A stretch of 64,000 bases of DNA. Origin: Xylanivirga thermophila (GTDB lineage: Bacteria > Bacillota > Clostridia > Caldicoprobacterales > Xylanivirgaceae). A model generated the notes under the pieces. It was not told the origin of the DNA. It saw only the letters and a program-made list of their open reading frames with translations, and made no database searches. Position numbers and translations under genes: made by a program. The first letter of the stretch is position 1. Each line of letters starts with the position of its first letter. Where the stretch lies: NCBI RefSeq assembly GCF_004138105.1, contig NZ_RXHQ01000005.1, positions 62,001-126,000 on the forward strand. Reading direction: 5' to 3'. This document shows positions 35,888 through 45,449 of the stretch, in pieces.

Positions 35888-37702
35888 ATGAGATGCCGCT
35901 TTATATCAATACTTTTGTCCATTATGCTATTGAGTTGTACCTTGGTAAACGGTATAGCCATAGCTGAAGGTAATGTGGAGGTAAACGGAAAATTAGAAGG
36001 TAATGGTATATCTTATACCATAAAAAACAATTTGGAAGAGGATATAACAGGGATAGAGATAGAGGAAATTCTAATAGATAAGGATGGCAATAAGCAGCAA
36101 AGTTTTATACAGGGCGACTCAATAGCTCCGGGTCAAACCAAAAATTTGAGAGGCAATGATTATAGTGGCACAAAGGGTCCTTTGACCATCAAATATATAG
36201 TAAGGTATACTACATCAAGTAATGGAGAGATGCGAGTAGCAGGCGAGGGTGAGAAAAAACTTAATATTGGGGAGGTAAGGCTAAATGTAACATACCAGGC
36301 CAATCCTTCTAGTGGAATAAAAAAAGGGGACAAGATAACATACACTGCCACTATCGAATCCAAATCAGATATGGTGGTAAATAATATAATGGTTCAGGAT
36401 AGTTCATTGGGAGATATGGGTACTATACCATCTCTAGCTCCTAATGAATCTAAAACTATATCGAAAGAATTTGTTGTAAATGATGATATGGAAAGTTATA
36501 TAATACTTGGGTTTGTTGACCCGTTTAGCGGCAAACAGGTTACACGGGAAATGAAAAAAACCAAGGTAAAGGTAAAAGTACAAAAAGAAGAGGTAAAAAA
36601 TCTGAATCCCAAGATAAGTATCTCTGGGAAGGCTGATAAAGCGTCCATAAAGGATGCTCAAGAGGTAACTTTCACCTTTACAATATCAAATACTGGGGAT
36701 GATGTGTTAAAAAATATAAAGTGTATAGACTGGGATGGAGAAACTTTCTTTAATGCTGAAAGATTGGATGTTGGACAGCAAATAAGTGCGAAATTAAAAA
36801 AACAGGTACAACCTGGTGTATCTTATTCAATAAGATGTGCCGGTACAGCCGAACAGGATGGACGTACTGTAGAGGCTGCCTATAGCACTAAGTTTTCATC
36901 TGCTGTTGCCCAGGTTGAGATAGACAGAAAGATAACACCTGACCAGGTAAATATTGGAGATACTGTGCGGATAGAGTATATTATAAGGAATACAGGTACA
37001 GTATCACTTTTAAATATTAAATTGAATGAGAATGTATGGGGAGAAGTTGGTGGATTAACAAAGCTGCAGCCTGGAGAAGAGAAGGTCATTGTTACAGAGA
37101 AAAAACTTGAAAAGAATTTTATCAGCAGTCCTGTATTGACGGCTACAAATGGGAATACAGGCGATGAATATGAATATACAGCGGCAGATATGATCATACC
37201 GGTGGAAGGCTCTGAGGTAAATGAAGCCCATATATCCATAAGTGTTTTGGCAAAACCTGAAACATTAGAAAAACCTGGTACTGTAGAATTGGAATGTACC
37301 ATAAGAAATGAGAATGATATACCGATAAAAAATGTGGAGATAATATTAAAGGAACGGGATCTGGTATTGGGAAGCTTTGTAGAGATCGGTGCTGGAGAGC
37401 AGCAGATAGTAAAAAGTCCTCCTATTGAAGTAGATCAGACAGAGAAATTTACCGTTATTTTAAAGGCAAAGGATACAATGGGAGGGGCAATTGAAGTCTC
37501 CGCAAAACCCATTAACATTACAATAGGGAAGGATTCTAACAAGCTAGATGAAAAGGATCCTTATGGTAAAGCTGTTCTATTAAAAAATATATTAATAGTG
37601 ATAATATTGCTTACCATATTTGCAGTAGGTATGCTCATATATGTGCTAAAAATGCCACATTCTAAATTTAATAAAAATAAAAGAAGGCGTCGGAGATATT
37701 AA
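35888..37702 (+). CDS. Secreted, membrane-anchored protein with CARDB-like repeats
   Basis: 604 residues. A signal peptide (ISILLSIMLLSCTLVNGIAIA) is followed by five or so beta-sandwich repeats with recurrent phrases such as KGDKITYTATIESKSD, DAQEVTFTFTISNTGDDVL and NIGDTVRIEYIIRNTGTVSL. This is the pattern of CARDB/DUF11 (COG1361) surface proteins. A C-terminal membrane helix (ILIVIILLTIFAVGMLIYVL) and a basic tail (KRRRRR) anchor it. It is probably a cell-surface adhesive or scaffold protein. AAAGGAG lies 11 bases before the ATG. Its last codons overlap the 3' end of the convergent YkoP-like gene. Confidence 0.75.
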   Translation: MRCRFISILLSIMLLSCTLVNGIAIAEGNVEVNGKLEGNGISYTIKNNLEEDITGIEIEEILIDKDGNKQQSFIQGDSIAPGQTKNLRGNDYSGTKGPLTIKYIVRYTTSSNGEMRVAGEGEKKLNIGEVRLNVTYQANPSSGIKKGDKITYTATIESKSDMVVNNIMVQDSSLGDMGTIPSLAPNESKTISKEFVVNDDMESYIILGFVDPFSGKQVTREMKKTKVKVKVQKEEVKNLNPKISISGKADKASIKDAQEVTFTFTISNTGDDVLKNIKCIDWDGETFFNAERLDVGQQISAKLKKQVQPGVSYSIRCAGTAEQDGRTVEAAYSTKFSSAVAQVEIDRKITPDQVNIGDTVRIEYIIRNTGTVSLLNIKLNENVWGEVGGLTKLQPGEEKVIVTEKKLEKNFISSPVLTATNGNTGDEYEYTAADMIIPVEGSEVNEAHISISVLAKPETLEKPGTVELECTIRNENDIPIKNVEIILKERDLVLGSFVEIGAGEQQIVKSPPIEVDQTEKFTVILKAKDTMGGAIEVSAKPINITIGKDSNKLDEKDPYGKAVLLKNILIVIILLTIFAVGMLIYVLKMPHSKFNKNKRRRRRY

Positions 37703-38259
37703 TAGCCATACTTTTTTATGAGCTCGTCCATGGACATAAAGAATTCACAAGGATTTCGTTTGGTTTTTGATTTGCCATGGGGATGATATACAGGTACTGA
37801 AAAAACCCAACCTAAAAAACCCATCCATGTTTTAAGACGCCATGCTTTAAAATTATTATCAAGTGGTTTTATGGAAAAACCCAAACGTCTTACCCCAGGG
37901 CTAAATAGAGTAATACCCCATATGGCTTTTACTCTAGGATCTATTTTGCCTTGTGATGCTAAATGGCCTAATAGTTTCATCTCTTCCCTAAACATGGGCA
38001 AAAGCTGCAGTTCAGAGGTTATAGTAATATCTCCTATCTGATCTTTTGAGATCACAAGATTTGATATGTGAAGCTCGGCTACATAATCGCCGGGCTTTAT
38101 CTGATTTCCATCTGGCAGTTCTAGTGTTTCCTTGCAGTTATATGGATGTATATTAAATCTTAATAATCTATATTTGGAGCCATCAATATGATGTATATTT
38201 TCCTTCCATGCAAAGAATTTTTCCCACCAGCTAATTATAGTTTGTGCTATTGACTTCAT
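37699..38259 (-). CDS. YkoP-like protein
   Basis: About 186 residues, soluble. Recognisable phrases are GDYVAELHISN, LHPYNCKE-like YNCKETLELPDG, and GVRRLGFSIKPL. It resembles B. subtilis YkoP, of unknown function, encoded near a glycosyltransferase (YkoN). Here it is third in an operon after a UgtP/YkoN-like glycosyltransferase and a deacetylase, which preserves that neighbourhood. The ATG at 38257-38259 has AAGGAAG about 10 bases upstream. It overlaps the deacetylase gene by 29 bases. Confidence 0.7.
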   Translation of the reverse strand: MKSIAQTIISWWEKFFAWKENIHHIDGSKYRLLRFNIHPYNCKETLELPDGNQIKPGDYVAELHISNLVISKDQIGDITITSELQLLPMFREEMKLLGHLASQGKIDPRVKAIWGITLFSPGVRRLGFSIKPLDNNFKAWRLKTWMGFLGWVFSVPVYHPHGKSKTKRNPCEFFMSMDELIKKYGY

Positions 38260-38977
38260 ATAGAAACGCTTCCTTCCTTTCGGCAATAAGTTCATCCAGT
38301 GTTACAAATTCAAAACCATCCTTTTTTAATGCATCTATTATAACAGGGAGCGCTTTTAGCGTATTTTCTGGTGCACCAGGATCGCCTCCATTATCATGTA
38401 ATACCACTATGCTTCCTGGAGCAGCCTTATCTATAACAGTGCTATAGATATGTTCTACAGTACTTCTATTATCCCAATCTTGGGCTTCTATGCACCAATA
38501 TGCTGGTTTTAGATTCAGGCGACGGGCAGCATTTAGGCTAACTAGGTTAAATGTGCCCCAAGGTGGTCTATACCAATGGGGTTGTTCACCTGTTATATCA
38601 CTTAGTGTATTAAATGTAGTAAGCATATCACTATATGTTTCATGTGGTAACATAAGCCATGCATGTTTATGTGTATTTGAGTGACAACCTATTACATGCC
38701 CCCTTTCTTTTATATCGCTTACAATATCTTTATTAGCAGCTGCCCTTTTCCCTACAAGGAAGAATGTAGCTTTTATATTCGAATCGTCCAGTAGATCGAG
38801 TAATTTTGGAGTATATTTGGGACTAGGTCCATCGTCGAAGGTTAAAGCTATTTGCTTTTTATCATTATTGCCTTGTCTTAAAACGGTATTTGATATATTT
38901 CTTGCCCAAATACTGGGTAAAAAGCAGTATATTAGAAATAAAATACTTAAGAATATTAATGTATATATATATTTCAT
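38231..38977 (-). CDS. Polysaccharide deacetylase (carbohydrate esterase 4)
   Basis: About 248 residues. An N-terminal signal-anchor (YIYTLIFLSILFLIYCFL) precedes a NodB domain. The Asp-Asp motif is LTFDDGPSP, the metal His pair is in GCHSNTHKHAW, and the catalytic regions are RPPWGTFN and VLHDNGG. It acts outside the membrane on N- or O-acetyl groups of peptidoglycan or another glycan. The ATG at 38975-38977 has GGGG about 7 bases upstream. Middle gene of the operon. Confidence 0.88.
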   Translation of the reverse strand: MKYIYTLIFLSILFLIYCFLPSIWARNISNTVLRQGNNDKKQIALTFDDGPSPKYTPKLLDLLDDSNIKATFFLVGKRAAANKDIVSDIKERGHVIGCHSNTHKHAWLMLPHETYSDMLTTFNTLSDITGEQPHWYRPPWGTFNLVSLNAARRLNLKPAYWCIEAQDWDNRSTVEHIYSTVIDKAAPGSIVVLHDNGGDPGAPENTLKALPVIIDALKKDGFEFVTLDELIAERKEAFLYEVNSTNYN

Positions 38978-39012
38978 ATTATATCCCCATTTCATCAATA
39001 AGTTGTAGTTTT

Positions 39013-40173
39013 CTATTTAGAAGAGCCTTTATGTTCTTCTATAAGTTTTAATATTATATCAACTGCATGTTGTGTAGCTAATGGTTTTGCTATACTTTCC
39101 ATGGCCGATTTCATATTATCAAGGCATTTTGGATATTTCATGAGCTCTTCTATATATTTTATTACATCATTTTCGTCCTTGGCAACTATGGCAGCTTTTT
39201 TTCTTAATAGAAATTTTGTATTACTCATCTCATGCCCAGGGAGGGGATTATAGATTATCATGGGTAACGATTTTGCCATTGCTTCAAATATGGTTATGCC
39301 TCCCGCCTTGCCTATTAAAACATCCGATATTTCCATAAGTTGTGCTGTATCATAAACATAACCTAATACATGTATGGGATTTTTACACTTTTCTTTTAAT
39401 CTTTTAAGTTTTTTGGCCAAGGCTTTGTTTGTACCGGTTATGGCTATTACTTGAAATGGCATATCTATGCTGTTTAGTCTTTTGCATAGTTCATCTATGC
39501 CGGTCATAAGACCATTGCCTCCCCCCATTAAGAGTATTGTAAAGATATTCTTATGAAGGTTATAGCGTGTCCATATTGAAGGATCGTTTATGGTCTTTTC
39601 AAACTCTTGACGCAGAGGTATACCTGTTACATGTATATTATCATTTGAAATACCATTTCTTTTTAAATTTCTGGCCACTATGCTTGCCCCTACTATATAT
39701 GCATCTACATATTTGTGAACCCATTGATTATGCGTAGTAATATCTGTTATTATTGTCACAAGGGGTATATCTATTTCATTATCTTGCTTAAGGGTAGATA
39801 CTACACCTGCAGGGGTTGGAAAGGTGCAGACTATGACATCAGGTGATGTATTTTTTATAACCTTTAAAAGCTTTTTTTCTCCCATTTTATTTATAAATCT
39901 CTGCCATTTAGAATTGGGAACTATATATTTAGTTGCAGTATAATACCATTCCCAGCCCTTTGAAAAATGTTTAAGCATTTGAATATAGCTAAACTGGAAA
40001 AACTTTTTTAAAGTGGGATCTAAAAAGCTAAAGTAATCATATATCTTTATTCTACAATCAGGACATCTACTTTTAAGGCCTTGCTTAAGTGCATTTGAAA
40101 CCTGTATATGTCCTGCACCATAGGTGGCAGAAACTATCAATACATCACATTTAGCGCCATGTGAATATGACAA
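39013..40173 (-). CDS. MGDG synthase / UgtP-like glycosyltransferase
   Basis: 386 residues, GT28 family. The N-terminal acceptor domain begins VLIVSATYGAGHIQVSNAL, the diacylglycerol-binding region of MGDG synthases. The C-terminal donor domain contains LLMGGGNG, VLGYVYDTAQLMEISDVLIGK (in part) and KAGGITIFEAMAKSLPMI. It probably adds a sugar to diacylglycerol to make membrane glycolipid. First gene of the three-gene operon, with GAAAGGAG upstream of the start. Confidence 0.85.
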   Translation of the reverse strand: MSYSHGAKCDVLIVSATYGAGHIQVSNALKQGLKSRCPDCRIKIYDYFSFLDPTLKKFFQFSYIQMLKHFSKGWEWYYTATKYIVPNSKWQRFINKMGEKKLLKVIKNTSPDVIVCTFPTPAGVVSTLKQDNEIDIPLVTIITDITTHNQWVHKYVDAYIVGASIVARNLKRNGISNDNIHVTGIPLRQEFEKTINDPSIWTRYNLHKNIFTILLMGGGNGLMTGIDELCKRLNSIDMPFQVIAITGTNKALAKKLKRLKEKCKNPIHVLGYVYDTAQLMEISDVLIGKAGGITIFEAMAKSLPMIIYNPLPGHEMSNTKFLLRKKAAIVAKDENDVIKYIEELMKYPKCLDNMKSAMESIAKPLATQHAVDIILKLIEEHKGSSK

Positions 40174-40368
40174 ATAAATCTACTCCTTTCTAAAACTATC
40201 GGTAACATTATAACAGATATTTAGTAAAATGCATATGTACGTTGACGGCAATTTATAATATGGTTTTTTTTAGTATAAACCTTTAATTGTTATTATGGTA
40301 GAATATAAGTAATAAGAATAGAGAAGTGTCGATAAATAGTAATTTGCTATGTGAGGAGGGATGGTAAT

Positions 40369-41556
40369 ATGCTTGATTTAAGTAAACTTACATATGATAT
40401 TAATGCTATGGCGGGAGAGTATAAGCAGCAAATAACAAAATACCAAAGACAGATCAATAAGGCCATGGAGTCTTTAGAGGGGTATGATAAGGATGCTGCC
40501 CCTTGGCTTGATAAGATAAATTCCAGCTCTAGACATTTTTTTGTGGCCTTTCCTCAGGGGAAAATGGCAAATGTGTATAGATTGCCTGATGTAAAGCCAT
40601 TATATACGGTAATAGCGGTAGATGGTTCCCAAATAGATGTGGATACCCACGAGATAGCACTATGCTATGTACTAAATGCAGGCAGGGTTGTCATACATTA
40701 TGGACTGGATAAATCGCCAATTTTAGATAGCCTTCCCAAGTTATATTTTAGGGACGATGATCTATATCGTCAGCAGGATAGTGGGGATATAGAACTTATT
40801 CAAGGTGACAAATTGGCTGAGCTTCGTAGCCAGATGGAGGCAGAAGAGCTTTTTAAGCTAGTAAAGGATAATTACATACAAGACAGGCCTATACTCGCCT
40901 TCACTGACGGAAGGTTAGTATCATGGGAAAAAAAGGCGTCGGCTAAAAAAGATTTAAATGGATTTACGGCACCATTGTTTAAAGATCTATTTAAATTTGG
41001 AGAGGGTAAAAAGATACTGACTGCAGGGTATGTGTCAGGTTCTAGGATGTCACTGGTAGCAAATACCCTCAGGGCATCAGATTGTCAGCAGCCTATTATG
41101 GATTGTAATGTATGTAAATATCGAATGGAGAAGGATGCACCATGCCATGAAATAGAAGGGCTTAGGGATATTACCTTGTTCAAGCATATATTATCTGAAG
41201 GTGAGCGTTCTGAGGTGTTTTATGCTGGTATCAATATGCTGCCTAGGAGCGAATGGCCTAAATATAGAATAGGTTTTTTCTATATCCATGGTGGGGATGA
41301 GATAGCGAGGGTAGAGGCCCCTGATTATATACTAGAGGATAATAATCTTTTAGACATGCTCCATAGTATGGTATATGACCAAATACAAAAGGGTATGGGA
41401 TATCCCATATCCCTTCAGGAAGCCCACCATTTGGCTGTTATAAAAGGGGAGGAGCGGGAGGCATTTTTTCATCTGGTAGGCCGGAATTTTTCCAGGGCGG
41501 GAGTGCCCATAAAAGTGACGGATAAAAAACTTTATAAAGGAGCAAGGATATTTTAA
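40369..41556 (+). CDS. nurA: NurA-type 5'-3' nuclease
   Basis: About 395 residues. The NurA domain has the metal-binding VIAVDGSQIDVD near residue 85, LAFTDGRLVSWE near residue 175, and a C-terminal QEAHHLAVIKGEERE. NurA acts with the HerA translocase to resect DNA ends. The ATG at 40369 has AGGAGG 9 bases upstream. HerA, Mre11 and Rad50 homologues follow within 9 kb on the same strand. Confidence 0.88.
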   Translation: MLDLSKLTYDINAMAGEYKQQITKYQRQINKAMESLEGYDKDAAPWLDKINSSSRHFFVAFPQGKMANVYRLPDVKPLYTVIAVDGSQIDVDTHEIALCYVLNAGRVVIHYGLDKSPILDSLPKLYFRDDDLYRQQDSGDIELIQGDKLAELRSQMEAEELFKLVKDNYIQDRPILAFTDGRLVSWEKKASAKKDLNGFTAPLFKDLFKFGEGKKILTAGYVSGSRMSLVANTLRASDCQQPIMDCNVCKYRMEKDAPCHEIEGLRDITLFKHILSEGERSEVFYAGINMLPRSEWPKYRIGFFYIHGGDEIARVEAPDYILEDNNLLDMLHSMVYDQIQKGMGYPISLQEAHHLAVIKGEEREAFFHLVGRNFSRAGVPIKVTDKKLYKGARIF

Positions 41557-41560
41557 TAAT

Positions 41561-42490
41561 ATGATGTGGGGAGATAAAAGGTATCATTCTTTAAATTATG
41601 AGTTAAAGAAAACATTTGGGCAAAAGATTATGAAACTATCATTAGATGGGGGATTTACCTGTCCAAATAGGGATGGAACAGTTGGGACAAGGGGTTGTAT
41701 ATTTTGCGGTGAGGCGGGGGCAGGGGAATTTACAGCCTCTAGGACATTTAGTATAGCCAAGCAAATGGATATCCAAAGGAGTCTTTTGTCATCTAAGTGG
41801 TCTAATGGCAAATGTATAGCCTATTTTCAGAATTTCACAAATACATATTCAGCCTTCGATGATCTAAATAAAAAATATAATGAAGCCCTATCTGGTAAAG
41901 ATATAGTAGGCTTAGCCATAGCAACTAGACCTGATTGTTTGCCAGAATATGTACTTGATCTTCTGGAAGAGATAAATAGCAAAACTTTTTTATGGGTGGA
42001 GTTAGGGCTTCAGACAATACACGATAAAACAGCTAGATTTATAAGAAGGGGCTATGAGTTGGAATGTTATCAAAAGAGTATATACGAGCTAAGAAAAAGA
42101 AATATCAGGGTTGTTACACACTTAATCTTTGGCTTGCCAGGTGAATCCTATGAAGATATATTAAATTCAGTAAAATTTATAGCTAATACAGATACCTGGG
42201 GAGTAAAATTTCATCTATTATACCTTCAAAAAAATACGGATATTCATAGGTATTATATTGAACATCCTTTTCATATATTGACGCAGGAAGAATATATATC
42301 ACTTGTAGCTGATAGTATTGAGCATATACCCCCTGAAATGGTAATACATCGTCTTACAGGAGATGGTAAAAGGAGTCTTTTGGTGGCCCCAAGATGGAGT
42401 TTGGATAAGCTAAGGGTATTATCTGATATAGATATGGAACTAAAAAAGCGTGATAGTTATCAAGGTATTAAATACCTATGCAAGGAGTAG
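41561..42490 (+). CDS. Radical SAM protein, TIGR01212/YhcC family
   Basis: 309 residues. The Fe-S/SAM cysteines lie in CPNRDGTVGTRGCIFCGEAG, the usual spacing for this family. VELGLQTIHDKTARFIRRG and HLIFGLPGE follow in the barrel. Its function is unknown; relatives are proposed to act on tRNA or small substrates. It lies 4 bases after nurA and is probably co-transcribed, which may be incidental. Confidence 0.88.
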   Translation: MMWGDKRYHSLNYELKKTFGQKIMKLSLDGGFTCPNRDGTVGTRGCIFCGEAGAGEFTASRTFSIAKQMDIQRSLLSSKWSNGKCIAYFQNFTNTYSAFDDLNKKYNEALSGKDIVGLAIATRPDCLPEYVLDLLEEINSKTFLWVELGLQTIHDKTARFIRRGYELECYQKSIYELRKRNIRVVTHLIFGLPGESYEDILNSVKFIANTDTWGVKFHLLYLQKNTDIHRYYIEHPFHILTQEEYISLVADSIEHIPPEMVIHRLTGDGKRSLLVAPRWSLDKLRVLSDIDMELKKRDSYQGIKYLCKE

Positions 42491-42570
42491 CACATATTAT
42501 AAAAAATTATGCAAAAATACAAATTAAATATTAGAGTTATGGGTACTTTATGGTTATGGAGGTGAAGTGT

Positions 42571-42717
42571 TTGGATCAGAAGTATCTAAATTCTCTAAAA
42601 GATATGGAATATGTCTCCTTAACCGATAATCAAGAAGGTCGGCTAAAGGAGTTAGAGCAAAAATTTAATGATGAGTTTGGTTTAGATTGCTATTTCTTGG
42701 TAATGAAACGGAAGTAA
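42571..42717 (+). CDS. 48-residue small protein
   Basis: TTG start with GGAGGTG 6 bases upstream and an ORF of 48 codons ending at TAA 42715-42717. It is charged and helical (LTDNQEGRLKELEQKF) with the C-terminal CYFLVMKRK. Too short for most ORF cut-offs. The strong ribosome site and the terminator directly behind its stop support it as real. Function unknown. Confidence 0.6.
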   Translation: MDQKYLNSLKDMEYVSLTDNQEGRLKELEQKFNDEFGLDCYFLVMKRK

Positions 42718-42770
42718 TACAAATAAGACCTTAATATCAATTCAGATTGATATTAAGGTCTTATTTGTAT
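42717..42770. terminator. 24-bp perfect-stem bidirectional terminator
   Basis: Arms 42717-42740 and 42747-42770 are exact complements around a 6-base loop. It ends the nurA transcript and, on the other strand, the YkuS-like gene. Confidence 0.8.
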
Positions 42771-42780
42771 AGTCATTTTC

Positions 42781-43038
42781 TTATTGTATGCGTTTTTCAA
42801 TAGTTTCCTTTATTTCTTCAGGAGTCATGCCCCTAGCCTCTATAAAAGGTACATTGTTTATGGTATCCTGTATACCTAACAAATTATCGTCCATGCCCGT
42901 CATCACTACTGCATCAAACCCGTCTAAAAAATCTTTGTCATCTTTTTGTCTTGAATCAAATTCAAATACTTTGTATCCGGCATGTGACAGGTATTCGGAT
43001 ACGGGTTTTAATCCACGCTGAACAGCGATGTTTTTCAT
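42781..43038 (-). CDS. YkuS / UPF0180 family protein
   Basis: 85 residues with LKPVSEYLSHAGYKVFEFD, VVMTGMDDNLLGIQDT and ARGMTPEEIKETIE, matching the UPF0180 pattern of small Firmicute proteins of unknown function. AGGAGG lies just upstream of the ATG. It interrupts the otherwise plus-strand repair region. Confidence 0.8.
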   Translation of the reverse strand: MKNIAVQRGLKPVSEYLSHAGYKVFEFDSRQKDDKDFLDGFDAVVMTGMDDNLLGIQDTINNVPFIEARGMTPEEIKETIEKRIQ

Positions 43039-43185
43039 CTAAAAACCTCCTTTTTTCTATTATCTCTCATATAAAAGGGAGATATGCAAACACATTTTGT
43101 ATGATTTTGTTTTTGCTAACTCCATTCAAAAATGTTAAAATATTTATATATAATTTATCGGAAAGAATCTAAAGGAGGCATAGGA

Positions 43186-43755
43186 TTGATAGGTGAAGTA
43201 ATAGAGAGCAAGACATCTGAGTTTGTAGTAGAAGCTAGGCAATATGATATGGTGCCATGCTATGGGTCATTTGTAAAGGTAATAGATGGGGATAGAATAG
43301 TATATGGCATAGTATCTGGTGCATATACCGGTAGTATAGACAATAATACCCGGGCCAAGGCCTTCTTTAAAAGTATAGAAGAGCTAAAAAGGGAACAGCC
43401 ACAGATATTTTCCCTTCTTAGGACGGAATTTAATTGTGTAGTAGCAGGCTATAGTCAAAAAGGTATATTCAATCCCTATTATCCTCCCGCCCATCCCAGA
43501 TTGCATCTATCTGTAGAAAAAGCGTCAGATGATGAGATAATAAAGGCCACTGAAGGTTTTGGATATCTATCAAAAACCATAAACTATCAAGCTGGTGACA
43601 GCGATGAACTTACGGCGGCAGCCTTGAGAAATGCTGCCTTTTTACGGGATAAGCCGAGGGAGTATGTAGTTAGCGCAGGGCGGGAGCTGCTTAAAATGTT
43701 GTCCTATGATACTGGACGCCTTAAAAATATCATAGATAGGGTGGGAATGAGATGA
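43186..43755 (+). CDS. HAS-barrel protein, HerA partner
   Basis: About 189 residues. The N-terminus (IGEVIESKTSEFVVEA, then YGSFVKVIDGDRIVYGIVSG) is the HAS-barrel found at the front of HerA ATPases. The remainder is helical. TTG start with GGAGG 7 bases upstream is preferred over the upstream in-frame ATG, which lacks a site. It overlaps herA by 4 bases. It probably assembles with HerA or NurA; its exact role is unknown. Confidence 0.75.
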   Translation: MIGEVIESKTSEFVVEARQYDMVPCYGSFVKVIDGDRIVYGIVSGAYTGSIDNNTRAKAFFKSIEELKREQPQIFSLLRTEFNCVVAGYSQKGIFNPYYPPAHPRLHLSVEKASDDEIIKATEGFGYLSKTINYQAGDSDELTAAALRNAAFLRDKPREYVVSAGRELLKMLSYDTGRLKNIIDRVGMR

Positions 43756-45449
43756 AGGGTAGTATATTAAGAGGTTCATTATCAGGGGGTTGTGATGTAC
43801 GCTTAGATGTTGGACAAAGTATAGAGGATATAAAGGTGGGCACATTTTGCGTAATAGAGGGTAGACGTTATGATTTTTTCTCCATGGTAGTCGACGAAAG
43901 CATAGAAGCGGTAAATCCAAAGGCCCTTTATGAAACGGCGGATAATAGTCCCATTTTAAGTGATATAGTCCATGGTACCGGTATAATAGAGGAGATAAAG
44001 CTCCAACCCATGGTGCTCATAGATAAAGAGGATGATGAGCCTATTACTAATTTAAATAGATCGGAAAAAATACGGCCGGTAAAGAGCATACCCTCTCATC
44101 TATCATTAGTGAGGGAGGCTTATAAAGAGGATGTGTACAATATATTCGGTGAACCTGATGATACACATTTTTATGTGGGAACTCCCCTTGATATGGATGA
44201 TATAGAGGTATGTATAGATCTTAAGAAGTTTATAGAGCGTTCAAATGGTATATTCGGAAAATCAGGTACTGGTAAGACCTTTTATACCAGGCTAATGCTT
44301 TGCGGTATGATAAGGAGTAAGCTCTGCAATGTATTGGTGTTTGATATGCACTCAGAATATGGCTGGGCAGGTATTGATGAGGACAAGAACAGGGGAGAAG
44401 CCAAGGGATTAAAGCAACTGTTTGGTTCAGAGGTAGCCATATTTACTTTAGATCCAGATTCTTCAAGGAATAGGGGTGTAAGGCCGGATTTTGTGGTTGA
44501 GATTCCCTACAGTTCTATAGAGCCTGAAGATATTGCCCTTGTAGGCGATGAACTAAACTTGAATGCTACTGCGCTAGAATCCATATACATACTGCAAAAA
44601 CATTTGGGACGGGATTGGCTTGTAAGCTTTTTAAATATGGATGCTCCTGGGATAGAACAGTTCGCAGAGTCTACAGGTGCACATGTAGGAGCTATGCAGG
44701 CCCTACAGCGGAAGCTTTTTCAACTGCAAAAACTGCCATTTATAAAGGAAAATCCAGCGGATGATGCAGTAAAGCGTATAATGGAATATATAGATAATGG
44801 TATGAATGTAGTATTGGAGTTTGGGCATCAAAAGAGTATGCTGGCATATATGTTGGTAGCTAATATCCTAACACGCCGTATACATGCATTGTATGTTGAG
44901 CGTAGTGAAAAGGCATTGGGTAAAAAGGAGGCTGAAAATACCCCACTTGTTATAGTTATAGAGGAGGCACACAAGTTTTTAAATCCAGAGGCCTCCCGCC
45001 AGACCATATTCGGTATGATAGCCAGGGAGATGAGAAAAAATAACGTAACCTTGCTGGTTGTGGATCAGCGCCCATCAGGTATAGATGCGGAAATACACTC
45101 TCAGTTTGGTACCAAGATAACTGCACTTTTGACCGAGGAAAAGGATATAGAATCGGTACTCTGCGGAACCAATAATGCTAAGATGCTCAGAAATGTATTA
45201 GCTAGTCTTGATACTAAGCAGCAGGCGTTGATACTTGGACATGCGGTGCCCATGCCTGTGGTTATACGCACCCGTACCTATGATGAAAACTTTTATAAAG
45301 ATATAACTAGTGGTAATAGGCCTAAAAGGGGTGCCTTATCAAAAATGAAGGGCAGCTTTGCATCTGGCCAAGGTGAAGAATACGGGAGTGAATTGCCACC
45401 TCCAGGTAAGGACTTTGAGGATCTTATGAAGGAGTTGTACGGAGAATGA
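43752..45449 (+). CDS. herA: HerA-like DNA translocase ATPase
   Basis: 565 residues. An N-terminal HAS-like barrel (~1-150) is followed by a FtsK/HerA-type ATPase: Walker A GIFGKSGTGKTF near residue 168, Walker B VIVIEEAHKFL near 403, an arginine-rich VDQRPSGID and a C-terminal sensor region. HerA hexamers pump DNA and feed it to NurA. Stop and start overlap (ATGA) with the Mre11-like gene. Confidence 0.88.
   Translation: MKGSILRGSLSGGCDVRLDVGQSIEDIKVGTFCVIEGRRYDFFSMVVDESIEAVNPKALYETADNSPILSDIVHGTGIIEEIKLQPMVLIDKEDDEPITNLNRSEKIRPVKSIPSHLSLVREAYKEDVYNIFGEPDDTHFYVGTPLDMDDIEVCIDLKKFIERSNGIFGKSGTGKTFYTRLMLCGMIRSKLCNVLVFDMHSEYGWAGIDEDKNRGEAKGLKQLFGSEVAIFTLDPDSSRNRGVRPDFVVEIPYSSIEPEDIALVGDELNLNATALESIYILQKHLGRDWLVSFLNMDAPGIEQFAESTGAHVGAMQALQRKLFQLQKLPFIKENPADDAVKRIMEYIDNGMNVVLEFGHQKSMLAYMLVANILTRRIHALYVERSEKALGKKEAENTPLVIVIEEAHKFLNPEASRQTIFGMIAREMRKNNVTLLVVDQRPSGIDAEIHSQFGTKITALLTEEKDIESVLCGTNNAKMLRNVLASLDTKQQALILGHAVPMPVVIRTRTYDENFYKDITSGNRPKRGALSKMKGSFASGQGEEYGSELPPPGKDFEDLMKELYGE

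Noticed and set aside
42717-42770. 24-bp perfect inverted repeat as a transposon end or attachment site
   Set aside because: The arms are only 6 bases apart, lie between convergent genes and are not repeated elsewhere, so a terminator explains them.
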